NCBI GenBank assembly: GCA_963743275.1 | Contig: CAVUPB010000008.1 | Span: 186,001-250,000, forward strand | DNA length: 64,000 bases | From: JALYLC01 sp963743275 | GTDB lineage: Bacteria > Actinomycetota > Thermoleophilia > Gaiellales > JALYLC01 | Direction of reading: 5' to 3' | Shown: in pieces, positions 25,834-34,433 of the stretch | Position numbering within the stretch: position 1 is the first letter of the stretch | Layout of the letters: the number at the start of each line of letters is the position of its first letter | Translations under genes and position numbers: made by a program | The notes under the pieces: generated by a model | Seen by the model: only the letters and a program-made list of their open reading frames with translations | Told to the model about the DNA's origin: nothing | Databases searched by the model: none

Positions 25834-27900
25834 TCAGGCCTTGAGGGCGCTCGCCTTCTCGGCGATGATCAGCCGCACGACCGCGCGGTAGCCGAGCTTC
25901 TTGCCGGGCTTGCGGGACTGCGAGAGGATCGTGCCCTTGGCCTTCTTGGAGGCGACGTACTTGAGCGCCACCTTGCAGCCGCGCGCGAGCACGGTGTGGC
26001 GACCGACGTTGAGCTTCTTGCCGGTCACCTTCGGGACGATGCACCGGAGCTTCTTCTTCGCCGTCTTCTTGACGGTCGTGGTCGGCTTCGTGCCGCCCGT
26101 CGCGGTGGGCGTGCCGGCGGTCGTGCCGCCGGTCGTACCGCCGGTCGTACCGCCGGTCGTGCCGCCGCCGGTGGCGGTGCCGAGCGTCGTGAAGGCGACG
26201 TCGTCACCCCCGACGGTGCCCTGCGTGTTCGAGATCACGATCCGGGCGTGGTACAGCGTGCCCTGCGCCAGGCCGCTCATCGCTGCCTGGACGTCGACGT
26301 CATCGGTCGAAGCGGCGAGCGGCTGCGCCGCAGTCTGCGAGCCGTACGCGGTGGTCGTGCCGTAGTCGATCCACCAATTGCTGGCGGTGCCGTTGGTGTT
26401 GACCGTACCCGTCAGACGGGCCGAGCTCGTGGTCACCTGGTCGACGCCCTGCGTGGAGGCCGCCGGGGGCGGCAGCGGGGGTGCCGGCTGGCCCGTGGCC
26501 CAGTAGCGCGCGGCCACCGTCGCCAGACCCGCGGGATCGGTCAGGCGACCGGAGACGACCACGAAGGTCCCGGTGATGCCCACGCCCGTGATGTAGCCGT
26601 TGATCGCCGGCGTGCCGAACGGCGTCGCGACCTGGCCATTCGCACCGAACGTGTTGTCGCGAGCGCCCGTCGCGGCGTTGAAGCGCACCATTCCGAACGC
26701 CGTCTTTCCGCCGAGGTTGGCAGCGCCGGCGACGATCACATTGGCGCCCTGGAAGGTCAGGGCCTGGCCCGTGTTGTTGCCGCCCGCGACCTTGGCGCGC
26801 GCGGTGAAGCCGAGGGCGCCGTCGACGCCGACGTGCGTCACGAGCATCTGTCGGTTGCCTGCGACCGCCCCGTCGACGGCCTCGCCTGCGACGTAGGCCG
26901 ACCCGTCCGCGGGCAGGAGCTTGATCGCGTGGTAGTTGACGTTCGCCACGGCGACGCGGCCCGGGAACGCTCCCAGCGGGTTGTATGCCGCGGTGTCGAG
27001 CACGCCGGTGCCGGCGGCCGTGAATCGCTGGATCCACGATGCGCCGTCGGGGCCGATGGTGGAAGCCACCACGTAGCGGTTGTCCCCCGCCCTCGTCGCG
27101 ACGCCGTCGTAGTAGCGGCCCGCCTGCGAGACGAGGTCGAGCGCGGGCGTTCCGTCATGGCCAAGCCCGTCGATCGCGACGTTCGCCGAGCCGAGCGACT
27201 GCCCGCCGTTGTCCGAGTAGGCGCCGCAGGCCGTCGTGCTGACGCCGGTCGCCGGGAGCGTGACCACGGCGCGCTGGCCGTACATGACCGCGGGTCCGGC
27301 CGGAACGGCGATGGTGGGCCAGCGGTCGCGGGCATAGCCCACGAGCACGACGGCACCGTCGCCGGGCCGGACGGCCACCGCGCGGGCGCTGTAATCGATG
27401 AGGTGCGGTGCGTAGCAGACGACAGCGGCACTGAAGACGCCGTTGGCGGTGAAGCGCGCGGCGACCTCCGACTGCGATGCGCCGAAGCCGCCGACGATGA
27501 TGTTGCCGCCGGCGTCCGTCGTCATTGCGGTGGCGCCGCTGTTGCCGGGAGCGCTGTTCGGCGTGCCTGCGAACTGCGCGGTGGCGAAGCCGCCGACGCC
27601 GAACGTCGTGTCGAGCGCGCCGGCGGCCGTGTAGCGGGCGAGCGTCATGAAGCCGCCGCGCGAGCCGCCGATGACGACGCTGCCGTTGGCCTGGACGATC
27701 ATCGGGATGCGCGTGTCCACATTGTTGAACACGGTGCCCTCGGCCACGGTGCCGAGGTGGTAGCCGAGTGGAGCGTTGAAGGTCGTGTCGAGCTGCCCGT
27801 CGGCGAGCGCAGCCGCCGGGACGGCGAGGCTGCCGAGCGTCAGGGCCAGGGCGGTCGCGAACGCGCGCCACCTTCGCCGTCGGTACATCGAATGGGACAC
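25834..27900 (-). CDS. Secreted delta-60-repeat protein with FN3-like and PASTA-like domains
   Basis: A 688-aa exported protein. The signal peptide ends near VPAAALADG. Residues 30-470 hold delta-60-type repeats (LDTTFNAPLG, LDTTFGVGGFATAQF, RDNTFGANGQVATPFG), which probably fold into a beta-propeller. A fibronectin-III-like domain follows (about 480-580, ARLTGTVNTNGTASNWWIDY). Then come a TGGT repeat linker and a C-terminal PASTA-like domain (IVPKVTGKKLNVGRHTV ... SQSRKPGKKLGY) that suggests peptidoglycan binding. GTG at 27900 is chosen because AGGAG lies 6 bases upstream; an ATG four codons in is too far from it. Probably a cell-surface protein. Confidence 0.8.
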   Translation of the reverse strand: MSHSMYRRRRWRAFATALALTLGSLAVPAAALADGQLDTTFNAPLGYHLGTVAEGTVFNNVDTRIPMIVQANGSVVIGGSRGGFMTLARYTAAGALDTTFGVGGFATAQFAGTPNSAPGNSGATAMTTDAGGNIIVGGFGASQSEVAARFTANGVFSAAVVCYAPHLIDYSARAVAVRPGDGAVVLVGYARDRWPTIAVPAGPAVMYGQRAVVTLPATGVSTTACGAYSDNGGQSLGSANVAIDGLGHDGTPALDLVSQAGRYYDGVATRAGDNRYVVASTIGPDGASWIQRFTAAGTGVLDTAAYNPLGAFPGRVAVANVNYHAIKLLPADGSAYVAGEAVDGAVAGNRQMLVTHVGVDGALGFTARAKVAGGNNTGQALTFQGANVIVAGAANLGGKTAFGMVRFNAATGARDNTFGANGQVATPFGTPAINGYITGVGITGTFVVVSGRLTDPAGLATVAARYWATGQPAPPLPPPAASTQGVDQVTTSSARLTGTVNTNGTASNWWIDYGTTTAYGSQTAAQPLAASTDDVDVQAAMSGLAQGTLYHARIVISNTQGTVGGDDVAFTTLGTATGGGTTGGTTGGTTGGTTAGTPTATGGTKPTTTVKKTAKKKLRCIVPKVTGKKLNVGRHTVLARGCKVALKYVASKKAKGTILSQSRKPGKKLGYRAVVRLIIAEKASALKA
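26115..26167. repeat. 12-bp tandem repeat in a Gly/Thr linker
   Basis: Four near-identical 12-base units (CGCCGGTCGTAC-type) and a partial fifth encode the TTGG repeats between the FN3-like and PASTA-like domains of the surface protein. Copy number could vary between strains. Confidence 0.75.
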
Positions 27901-28152
27901 GCATCGCTCCTGGAGCCGCGTTTGACAGGGCCGAGCGCGTCCACAGAGGGTGCGCCGCCTCTCCATCCAACCCCGGTCTGTGCTCGGCACACACCCCGGA
28001 TGGTCCGAGGGTCCGCTGGTCGTTGGTATGGGTTGGGTAGGTTGCCCCCTGTCGAGCACCACCCCCCAACCTGCCCCACCGCGTCGCTCGCAGGCCGTGC
28101 GCGGCGACCGCGATCCGGTACCATCAGCGCCGACCAAGCGGCGAGGAGAGAC

Positions 28153-28452
28153 GTGGCGGACGCACCACAGCAACTCGGGTTCTACGAGCGCATGCTCCCC
28201 CAGCGCGAGCGACCGCTGGACGCGCTCGGCGGCATTCTCAACGGGCTGGGCGCCGGATTCGGCATCCTCGCCCTGATCTGGTGGCCGCTGTTCCTCGGCG
28301 CCACGGGGATCGGGCTGGCCGGCCTCAGTCTCGTCTTCGCGCGCGAGCGCGGCACGCAGAGCCGCTTCGCGTGGGGCTTCGCGATCGCCGCGCTCGGCTG
28401 GCTGATCGGCATGATGCTCGGCGTGACGGGCCACCAGCCGCTCAGCCCCTGA
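28153..28452 (+). CDS. Small membrane protein
   Basis: A 99-aa protein with a charged start (QLGFYERMLPQRERPLDALG) and three hydrophobic segments (GILNGLGAGFGILALIWWPL; GIGLAGLSLVF; FAWGFAIAALGWLIGMML). No family recognised. The GTG at 28153 is preceded by GAGGAG. Its stop overlaps the start of the M32 carboxypeptidase (TGATG). Confidence 0.65.
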   Translation: MADAPQQLGFYERMLPQRERPLDALGGILNGLGAGFGILALIWWPLFLGATGIGLAGLSLVFARERGTQSRFAWGFAIAALGWLIGMMLGVTGHQPLSP

Positions 28453-29969
28453 TGGCCGTCGTCGAGCGGGCCGCGGCCTGGGACGTCTTCGAGCAGTTCG
28501 AGCGCGACGTCTGCCAGCTCAGCCGCGTCGGCGGGCTGCTCAACTGGGACGAGCAGGTCAACATGCCCCCGCGCGGCGCGTCTGCGCGCGGCGAGGCCAA
28601 GGCGACGCTCGCCGGGGTGCTGCACGAGCGCATCTGCGACGAGCGCTTCGGCGAGGCGCTCGCCGAGCTCGGCGGCGACGCGGGCCTCGGCGACTTCGAG
28701 CGCGCGCGGGTGCGCGAGGCGCGCCGCGAGCGCGACCGCGCGGTGCGCGTCCCGGCGACGCTCGTGCGCGAGCTCGCCCAGGCCGAGTCGGCCGGCTTCG
28801 AGGCCTGGCAGGCGGCGCGCGCGGCCGCCGACTTCGCGCTCTTCCGCGACCCGCTCGAGCGCATCCTCTCGCTGCGGCGCGACGAGGCCGACGCCGTCGG
28901 CTACGAGGGCGGCGAGCGCTACGACGCGCTGCTCGACCAGTACGAGCCCGACATGCGCGTCGCGCGGCTCGAGCCGCTGCTGCGCGGGTTGCGCGACGAG
29001 CTCGTGCCGTTCGTCCGGGAGATCGCGGCGAAGCCGCGGCCCGACGACGCGTTCGTGCACCGTGGCTTCCCCGCTCAGGCCCAGCGCGCCGTGGGCGCCC
29101 GCCTGGCCACCGCCATCGGCTTCGACTTCGCTGCCGGCCGGCTCGACGAGGCCGCGCATCCGTTCGCCTCGGGCTTCGCCCCCGGCGACGTGCGCCTGAC
29201 CACGCGCGAGCACGAAGACGACCTCTTCTCGGGGTTGTTCGCGGTGCTGCACGAGGCCGGCCACGGGCTCTACGAGCAGGGGCTCACGGGCGCCATAGAG
29301 GGCACGTTCTGCGGCAGCGCGACGTCGCTCGGCCTGCACGAGTCCCAGTCGCGCTTCTGGGAGAACATCGTCGGGCGCTCGCACGCGTTCTGGGAGCGGC
29401 ACCTGGGCGAGGTCAAGGACGCGTTCCCCGAGCAGCTGAAGGACGTCTCGCTCGAGCAGTTCGTGCGCGCGGCCAACCTCGTCGAGCCGTCGCTGATCCG
29501 CGTCGAGGCCGACGAGGTCACCTACCACCTGCACGTCTTCCTGCGCTTCGAGCTCGAGCTCGCGGTCTTCCGCGGCGACCTCTCGGTCGACGACCTGCCC
29601 GCGGCCTGGAACGAGCGCATGCGCAATCTCGTCGGCATCGAGGTGCCGGACGACGGCGTCGGCGTGCTGCAGGACGTGCACTGGTCGGCCGGTCTCGTCG
29701 GCTACTTCCCGACCTACACGCTCGGCACGCTCTACTCGGCGCAGTTCCTGGCGGCCATCGAGCGCGAGCTGGGGCCGGTGGACGCGATCATCCGCGCCGG
29801 GGAGTACGACCGCCTGCTCGCCTGGATGCGCGAGCACGTGCACAGCCGCGGGGCGCTCGTCGCGCCCGAGCAGATCGCCCGCGACGCGACCGGCGAGGCG
29901 CCCGGCCATGCCGCGTTGATGCGCTACCTGCGCGCCAAGTACGGCGAGCTCTACGACCTCGGGGGCTGA
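28452..29969 (+). CDS. M32-family (Taq-type) metallocarboxypeptidase
   Basis: A 505-aa zinc carboxypeptidase of the Taq/M32 family, which removes C-terminal residues from peptides in the cytoplasm. The zinc site is His267-Glu-Ala-Gly-His271 (LHEAGHGLYEQG). The downstream Glu lies in ESQSRFWENIVG, and other family blocks are VHRGFPAQAQ and LVEPSLIRVEADEVTYHLHV. The length matches the usual 495-510 aa. It starts in overlap with the small membrane gene; an alpha/beta hydrolase follows after 6 bases. Confidence 0.92.
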   Translation: MAVVERAAAWDVFEQFERDVCQLSRVGGLLNWDEQVNMPPRGASARGEAKATLAGVLHERICDERFGEALAELGGDAGLGDFERARVREARRERDRAVRVPATLVRELAQAESAGFEAWQAARAAADFALFRDPLERILSLRRDEADAVGYEGGERYDALLDQYEPDMRVARLEPLLRGLRDELVPFVREIAAKPRPDDAFVHRGFPAQAQRAVGARLATAIGFDFAAGRLDEAAHPFASGFAPGDVRLTTREHEDDLFSGLFAVLHEAGHGLYEQGLTGAIEGTFCGSATSLGLHESQSRFWENIVGRSHAFWERHLGEVKDAFPEQLKDVSLEQFVRAANLVEPSLIRVEADEVTYHLHVFLRFELELAVFRGDLSVDDLPAAWNERMRNLVGIEVPDDGVGVLQDVHWSAGLVGYFPTYTLGTLYSAQFLAAIERELGPVDAIIRAGEYDRLLAWMREHVHSRGALVAPEQIARDATGEAPGHAALMRYLRAKYGELYDLGG

Positions 29970-29975
29970 CCGCCC

Positions 29976-30674
29976 ATGGCGACGTTCGCGCTCGTGCACG
30001 GCGCGTGGCACGGAGCCTGGTGCTGGGAGCGCCTCATCCCCGAGCTCGCGGCGCACGGCCAGCAGACGATCGCCGTCGACCTGCCCTGCGACGACGTGAC
30101 GGCGGGGAACGCCGCCTACGCCGAGCACGTGCTCGCGCAGACGGCGGGCGCCGGCGACGACGTCGTGCTCGTCGGGCACTCCCTGGGAGGGCTGACGATC
30201 CCGCTCGTCGCCGCCGCGCGGCGGGTGCGCAAGCTCGTGTTCCTGTGCGCGCTCCTGCCGCAGCCCGGCCTCAGCCTCGTCGACCAGCTGGAGCGCGAGC
30301 CCGGGATCTTCGTCGCGGGCTTCGGCGAGGGCATCGCGCGCGACGAGCAGGGCCGCTCCTACTGGCGCGACGAGGACGCCGCCACCGACGACCTCTACGG
30401 CGACTGCCCGCGCCAGCTGGCTTCGTGGGCGGTCGCCCACCTGCGACCGCAGGCGCGGCTGCCGAGCGTCGAGCCGTGTCCGCTCAGCGCGTGGCCCGCG
30501 GTCGAATCGGTGTCGCTGTACGCGAGCGGCGACGCCGCCATCAGCCCGGACTGGTCGCGTGGCGCGGCGCACGAGCGGCTCGGGGCCACGACGGTCGAGC
30601 TGCCGGGCGACCACTCGCCGTTCCTGGGGCGCCCGGGCGAGCTGGCCGAGGTCCTGCTCTCGGTCAGCCTGTAG
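29976..30674 (+). CDS. Alpha/beta-hydrolase
   Basis: A 232-aa hydrolase of the salicylate-esterase/hydroxynitrile-lyase-like group. The oxyanion segment is FALVHGAWHGAWCWERL, the nucleophile Ser is in VLVGHSLGGLTIP, and the catalytic His is in GDHSPFLGRP. The protein is close to the usual 230-260 aa. Its substrate is unknown. Its last 11 bases overlap the 3' end of the convergent beta-lactamase-fold gene. Confidence 0.87.
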   Translation: MATFALVHGAWHGAWCWERLIPELAAHGQQTIAVDLPCDDVTAGNAAYAEHVLAQTAGAGDDVVLVGHSLGGLTIPLVAAARRVRKLVFLCALLPQPGLSLVDQLEREPGIFVAGFGEGIARDEQGRSYWRDEDAATDDLYGDCPRQLASWAVAHLRPQARLPSVEPCPLSAWPAVESVSLYASGDAAISPDWSRGAAHERLGATTVELPGDHSPFLGRPGELAEVLLSVSL

Positions 30675-31641
30675 GACGCCAGCGGTCGGGCTCGTCCTGG
30701 ACGGCGCGCCCCATCACCTCGAGGCGCTCGATGTGCGCCAGCGCCTCGGCCAGCGCGAAGCGCTGCTCGTGGAAGCCCAGCCGGCCGCCCCAGACGTGCT
30801 GGGCGACCTCGTACGCGCTGCGCGCTCCCGTCTGCAGCGCGCGCTCGTGCTCGTCGAGCCGCACCGCATGGTGCACGGCGATCTCCTGCGCACGCGCCGC
30901 GGGGCGCTCGATCACGTTGCGGTGGCCGGGGTACACGACGGCGGGCGCGAGCTCCTCGATGCGGCCGAGCGTCTCGAGGTAGCGGCCGAGCGGGTCCGGC
31001 TCGTTGTCGTCCCAGCGCCCGACGTTGGGCGTGATCTCGTCGAGCAGCACGTCGCCGCCGAAGAGGCGGCCGCTGTGGCGTCCGAGCAGGGCGATGTGGC
31101 CGTCCGCGTGGCCGGGGAGGACGAGCACCTCGAACGGCTCGCCCGCGAGGTCGAGGGTGTCGCCCTCGTCGACGAGGTGCGTCGGCTCGACCGGGGCGAT
31201 CGGCAGCTCGTCCTCCTCGCCGGCGGAGCGCTCGGCGTCCTCGCGCGGCATCCCGTGGCGCAGCAGGTAGCGCCCGAAGCGCTCACCCGAGCCGGGATCG
31301 AGCCACGTGCGCACCGTCAGGTCGCGATCGAGGCGGCCCTGCACGATCTCCTCCGCGCCCGTGAGCTCGGCCAGGCGGGTGCTCGCCCCGATGTGGTCGG
31401 GGTGGTAGTGCGTGATCACCATGCGGCGCACGCGGGGGCGGCCGAGCAGCGCGAGCGCCTCGCCCCAGCGCCGGCCCGTGCCGGGCGTGCCGAGGCCGCA
31501 GTCGATCAGCGTCCAGCCGTCGGCGTCGTCGACCGCGTAGCAGTGGACGTGGTCGAGCGCCCACGGCAGGGGCTGCGTGACGCGGTGGACGCCACCGCCG
31601 AGCTCCTCGACCTCGAGCCCGCGCCGCGGCCGGACGCTCAG
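30664..31641 (-). CDS. Metallo-beta-lactamase-fold hydrolase
   Basis: About 325 aa, with the metal motif VITHYHPDHIG, a second His in LVLPGHADGHIAL, Asp in FGGDVLLDE and His in VVYPGHRNVIE. A C-terminal helical region resembles the LACTB2-like winged helix. The frame contains no ATG or GTG before the metal motif. The likeliest start is a CTG at 31641 that overlaps the thyX TGA (CTGA), analogous to the ATGA/GTGA couplings elsewhere here. Substrate unknown; hydroxyacylglutathione-hydrolase-like or RNase-like relatives exist. Confidence 0.82.
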   Translation of the reverse strand: MSVRPRRGLEVEELGGGVHRVTQPLPWALDHVHCYAVDDADGWTLIDCGLGTPGTGRRWGEALALLGRPRVRRMVITHYHPDHIGASTRLAELTGAEEIVQGRLDRDLTVRTWLDPGSGERFGRYLLRHGMPREDAERSAGEEDELPIAPVEPTHLVDEGDTLDLAGEPFEVLVLPGHADGHIALLGRHSGRLFGGDVLLDEITPNVGRWDDNEPDPLGRYLETLGRIEELAPAVVYPGHRNVIERPAARAQEIAVHHAVRLDEHERALQTGARSAYEVAQHVWGGRLGFHEQRFALAEALAHIERLEVMGRAVQDEPDRWRPTG

Positions 31642-32330
31642 GGAGCCGTCCGTCCCTGCGCGACGAACGCCGCGTGCGTGACGGGCATCGCATGCGCGAA
31701 GTGCTGCTCGGCGGCCTCCGCGTAGACGCGGATCTCGAGCTGCGCCATGGGCGCGTTGCGCAGCGACAGGAAGTTCATGAGCGAGCGCGCGTTGACCGAC
31801 CAGTAGAACTCCGTGTAGAGGCCGACCGGCAGCACGCTGCGCGCGACCTCCTTGGCGACGCCCGCCGCGAGCAGCTCCTGGTAGCGGGCGTACGACTCCG
31901 CATAGCTCGTCGCGATGCCCTCGCGCACCTCTGCGGCCGCGTCCTCGGCGAGCGGCTCGAAGGTGTAGGCGCCGGGCTTGCCGACCTGCGTGCGCACATC
32001 GCCCGCGGCCGGCACGTAGAACTCGTCCGGGAGCTCCGAGTAGCGGCCCGAGCGCTCGTTGAACGAGCCGACGCGATGCCGCTGCCACTCGCGCGTGACG
32101 AACAGCGGCGCCTTGATGTGGAAGCGGAAGAAGTTGTGCTCGAACGGGGTTCCGTGGCGCTCGCGCATGAGGAACCGCACGAGCCCGGCGTTGCGCTCGT
32201 CCATCTCCTCGACGCGCGCTCCGAACGACACGCGCGCGGCGTTCACGACCGAGAGGTCGTCGGCGAGCACGCCGTCGAGGCGCACGAAGCCGTGGTCGAG
32301 GACGGCGATCGAATCGTTCGGCGCGGACAT
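31638..32330 (-). CDS. thyX: Flavin-dependent thymidylate synthase
   Basis: A 230-aa ThyX, which makes dTMP from dUMP using FAD, NADPH and methylene-tetrahydrofolate. The diagnostic motif RHRVGSFNERSGRY is present, as are the flanking FEHNFFRFHIKAP and EFYWSVNARSLMNFLSLRN. The ATG at 32330 is followed by a short non-conserved leader. ThyX releases tetrahydrofolate rather than dihydrofolate, which fits the absence of a classical FolA here. The beta-lactamase-fold gene starts in overlap at its stop. Confidence 0.93.
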   Translation of the reverse strand: MSAPNDSIAVLDHGFVRLDGVLADDLSVVNAARVSFGARVEEMDERNAGLVRFLMRERHGTPFEHNFFRFHIKAPLFVTREWQRHRVGSFNERSGRYSELPDEFYVPAAGDVRTQVGKPGAYTFEPLAEDAAAEVREGIATSYAESYARYQELLAAGVAKEVARSVLPVGLYTEFYWSVNARSLMNFLSLRNAPMAQLEIRVYAEAAEQHFAHAMPVTHAAFVAQGRTAP

Positions 32331-32365
32331 TGCCACAAGCCTAGGAGGTCGGGCTGCGACAGCGC

Positions 32366-32394
32366 GCAAAGATGGGGTCAGACCCCAACTTTGC
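32366..32394. repeat. GGGGTCAGACCCC palindrome, copy 3
   Basis: Arms GCAAAG-A-TGGGGTC and GACCCCA-A-CTTTGC around a central A, with one internal mismatch. It lies between the 3' end of the anti-sigma gene and the thyX start. Confidence 0.85.
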
Positions 32395-32406
32395 ATTCCG
32401 CGCAAA

Positions 32407-32437
32407 TGCACGATTGGGGTCAGACCCCAATCGTGCA
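32407..32437. repeat. GGGGTCAGACCCC palindrome, copy 4
   Basis: A perfect 15-bp-arm palindrome (TGCACGATTGGGGTC) around a central A, 12 bases from copy 3 and 8 bases past the anti-sigma stop. The outer arm differs from the other copies but still pairs fully. Confidence 0.87.
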
Positions 32438-32445
32438 CGGGGCCG

Positions 32446-33060
32446 CTAGGTGATCGCGCCCCACAGCGCCGTCTGCTCGCTCGGCGACTGGCTCCCGCCG
32501 GCCGGCTCGCTCGTCACCCACAGCCACTCGTACTGGCGCAGCTCTGCGCGCGGCACGGTGAAGCTCACGGTCGCCGCGCCGGTCTCGTCGGTGCCGAACG
32601 TCCCCAGCGCCTTGCGGTCGCCCTCGCGCCCGAGCCAGGCCTCGTACGCCTTCGAGGCGTCCTGCTGCGGCATCTTCCAGACGCGCAGCCGGATCGTCGC
32701 GCTGCCGTCGCCGTGCGTCACGATGCTCGCGTTCCCGCCGCCGTTCGGCGCGAACGAGCGCGATGCGAGCGCGATGGTCTGGTTGCTGCCGCCGTCGCCG
32801 CCCGTGACGATGACGGTGGGCACGATCACGATCGCCGCCGCGACGGCCGCGATCCCGGCCAGCACGAGCGGGCGCGGCCGGCGCCACCGCCGCCGCGAGC
32901 GCGCGGCCGCCGCCGCGGCGAGATCGGCCACGGGCAGCGGGCCCCCGTCCGGGATGGCGAGCGCGCGCTCGCGCAGCGTCGCCGGAGCGTCGGGGAGCGG
33001 GCCGGCCTGGGCCAGCATCTGGGCGACGCGCTCGAGTTCGGGTTCGAGCTGATCGCTCAC
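32446..33060 (-). CDS. RskA-like anti-sigma factor
   Basis: A 204-aa membrane protein. About 60 N-terminal cytoplasmic residues lack a zinc-binding HxxxCxxC. One helix follows (PLVLAGIAAVAAAIVIVPTV) and then an outer domain of the RskA type (SKAYEAWLGREGDRKALGTF ... AATVSFTVP). It likely binds the ECF sigma factor encoded just upstream and releases it after proteolysis. GTG start overlapping the sigma stop as GTGA, which fits coupled stoichiometry. Confidence 0.82.
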   Translation of the reverse strand: MSDQLEPELERVAQMLAQAGPLPDAPATLRERALAIPDGGPLPVADLAAAAAARSRRRWRRPRPLVLAGIAAVAAAIVIVPTVIVTGGDGGSNQTIALASRSFAPNGGGNASIVTHGDGSATIRLRVWKMPQQDASKAYEAWLGREGDRKALGTFGTDETGAATVSFTVPRAELRQYEWLWVTSEPAGGSQSPSEQTALWGAIT

Positions 33061-33596
33061 TGCGCCCGCTCCAGGTGGTCGGCGAGGCGGGCGAGCCCGC
33101 TCCGCGTCCGCGTCTTGACCGTGCCGAGCGGCAGGCCGAGGTGTTCCGCAATCTCACTCTGCGTCAGTCCGCTGTTGTACGCAAGCCCCAGAACGGCGCG
33201 CTCGCGCTCGGGCAGCGTCTCGAGCGCGAGGCGCAGGCGGAAGGCCTCGTCGGCGGCGACCGCGAGCTCCTCGGGCGTGCGGCCGTCGTCGACCGGATCC
33301 ACCTCGGGAGCCGTCACGCGCAGCGCGCGCCGGCGGTTGGCGTCGAGTGCCGCATTGCGCGCGACACGGCCGATCCACGCGCCCGCGGCCCCGCGATTCG
33401 CGTCGAACGCCCCGGCGTGCCGCCAGATCGCGGTGAACGCCTCCTGGGCGGCGTCCTCGGCCGCGTGCGTCTCGCGCAGAACGCGCAGGCAGGCGCCGTA
33501 GACCGCGCTCGCGTAGCGGTCGTAGAGCTCCGAGAACGCGACGCGATCGCCGCCCGCAACGCGGGCGAGCAGCCGTTCGGCAGACGTGGTCGTCAT
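33057..33596 (-). CDS. ECF sigma factor (SigK-like)
   Basis: A 179-aa group 4 sigma factor. Region 2 (FSELYDRYASAVYGACLRVL, then AEDAAQEAFTAIW) and region 4 (LETLPERERAVLGLAYNSGL, then IAEHLGLPLGTVKTRTRSGL) are complete. I use the ATG at 33596; one at 33602 is equally possible. Pairing with an RskA-like anti-sigma resembles the SigK/RskA system of mycobacteria. The trigger here is unknown. Confidence 0.88.
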   Translation of the reverse strand: MTTTSAERLLARVAGGDRVAFSELYDRYASAVYGACLRVLRETHAAEDAAQEAFTAIWRHAGAFDANRGAAGAWIGRVARNAALDANRRRALRVTAPEVDPVDDGRTPEELAVAADEAFRLRLALETLPERERAVLGLAYNSGLTQSEIAEHLGLPLGTVKTRTRSGLARLADHLERAQ

Positions 33597-33703
33597 GACC
33601 ATGATGGCCGCACTCTGCCGATTCTCGCGCGCTACGGCAAGGTGCTGGCCGCAAGCGGAGGCGGACACGCACGTGATACGTACGAAGCCTGCGACCGGTT
33701 CGC

Positions 33704-34429
33704 CTAGAGGGCGTGGCCGCCGTCGACGACGAGCTGCTCGCCCGTGACGTAGCCCGCTTCGATCAGATATGCGACGGCGCCGACGACGTCCTCGGGCGTG
33801 CCGAGGCGCCCGAGCGCGGTGCGCCCGGCGTGGCGCTCGTGCATCGCCGCGTCGCTGCCGTCGGGCAGCAGCACGGGCCCGGGGGCGACCGCGCAGACCC
33901 GCACGTCGGGCGCGAACGCGCGCGCGAGCGAGCGCGTGAGCTGCGCGAGCGCCGCCTTGGCGGCGGCGTGCGGCGCGAACAGCGGCCAGGCCTCGAGCGC
34001 GGCGACATCCGTGATGTAGACGATCACGCCGGCGTCGCCCATCGCCGCGCGCGCCGCCTGGGCGCAGAAGAACCCGCCCGTGAGCGTCGCGCCGATCGCC
34101 TGCGCGAAGAGCGCGGGATCGACCTCCATCGGATCGGTCGGAACGAATCCACCCGAGGCCGCGTGCACGAGCACGTCCAGCCCGCCGAGCGCCACGGCGG
34201 CCTGCTCGACCGCGCGCCGGGCGAGCGCGCCGTCGGCGAGGTCGGCGGCGATCGCGTGCCCGCCCGCGCCGGCCGCCGCGAGCGCCGTCGCCGTCGCCTC
34301 GGCGTCGCGGACCGAGCGGTGGTAGGTGAACGCCACCTGCGCACCGCGTTCGGCCAGACCCAGCGCGAGCGCGCGGCCGAGGCGGCGCGCGCCCCCCGTC
34401 ACGAGCACGCGGGCGCCCGCGATGTGCAC
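33704..34429 (-). CDS. Short-chain dehydrogenase (pteridine-reductase-like), atypical active site
   Basis: A 241-aa SDR. The NADP loop VLVTGGARRLGRALA with an Arg is typical of FolM/pteridine-reductase-like SDRs, and VHAASGG and YITDVAALEAWP follow. At the catalytic YxxxK the sequence reads PHAAAKAALAQLTRSLA, with His replacing Tyr and Lys kept. Normal C-terminal GGH end. If the substitution is real, the enzyme may be inactive or use another proton donor. GTG start; a small helix-turn-helix gene lies 4 bases upstream. Confidence 0.78.
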   Translation of the reverse strand: MHIAGARVLVTGGARRLGRALALGLAERGAQVAFTYHRSVRDAEATATALAAAGAGGHAIAADLADGALARRAVEQAAVALGGLDVLVHAASGGFVPTDPMEVDPALFAQAIGATLTGGFFCAQAARAAMGDAGVIVYITDVAALEAWPLFAPHAAAKAALAQLTRSLARAFAPDVRVCAVAPGPVLLPDGSDAAMHERHAGRTALGRLGTPEDVVGAVAYLIEAGYVTGEQLVVDGGHAL

Positions 34430-34433
34430 GGGA

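Noticed and set aside
26115..26167. Tandem repeat considered as a CRISPR array
   Set aside because: 12-base units without spacers, inside a coding linker. No CRISPR array or cas gene was seen anywhere in the window.
26025..28452. Long plus-strand frame opposite the delta-60 surface protein
   Set aside because: Shadow of the minus-strand gene; only its last 99 residues (from 28153) look like a real protein with its own ribosome site.
33704..34429. SDR named as FolM/pteridine reductase
   Set aside because: Similarity of the NADP loop alone is not enough, and the catalytic Tyr is missing.
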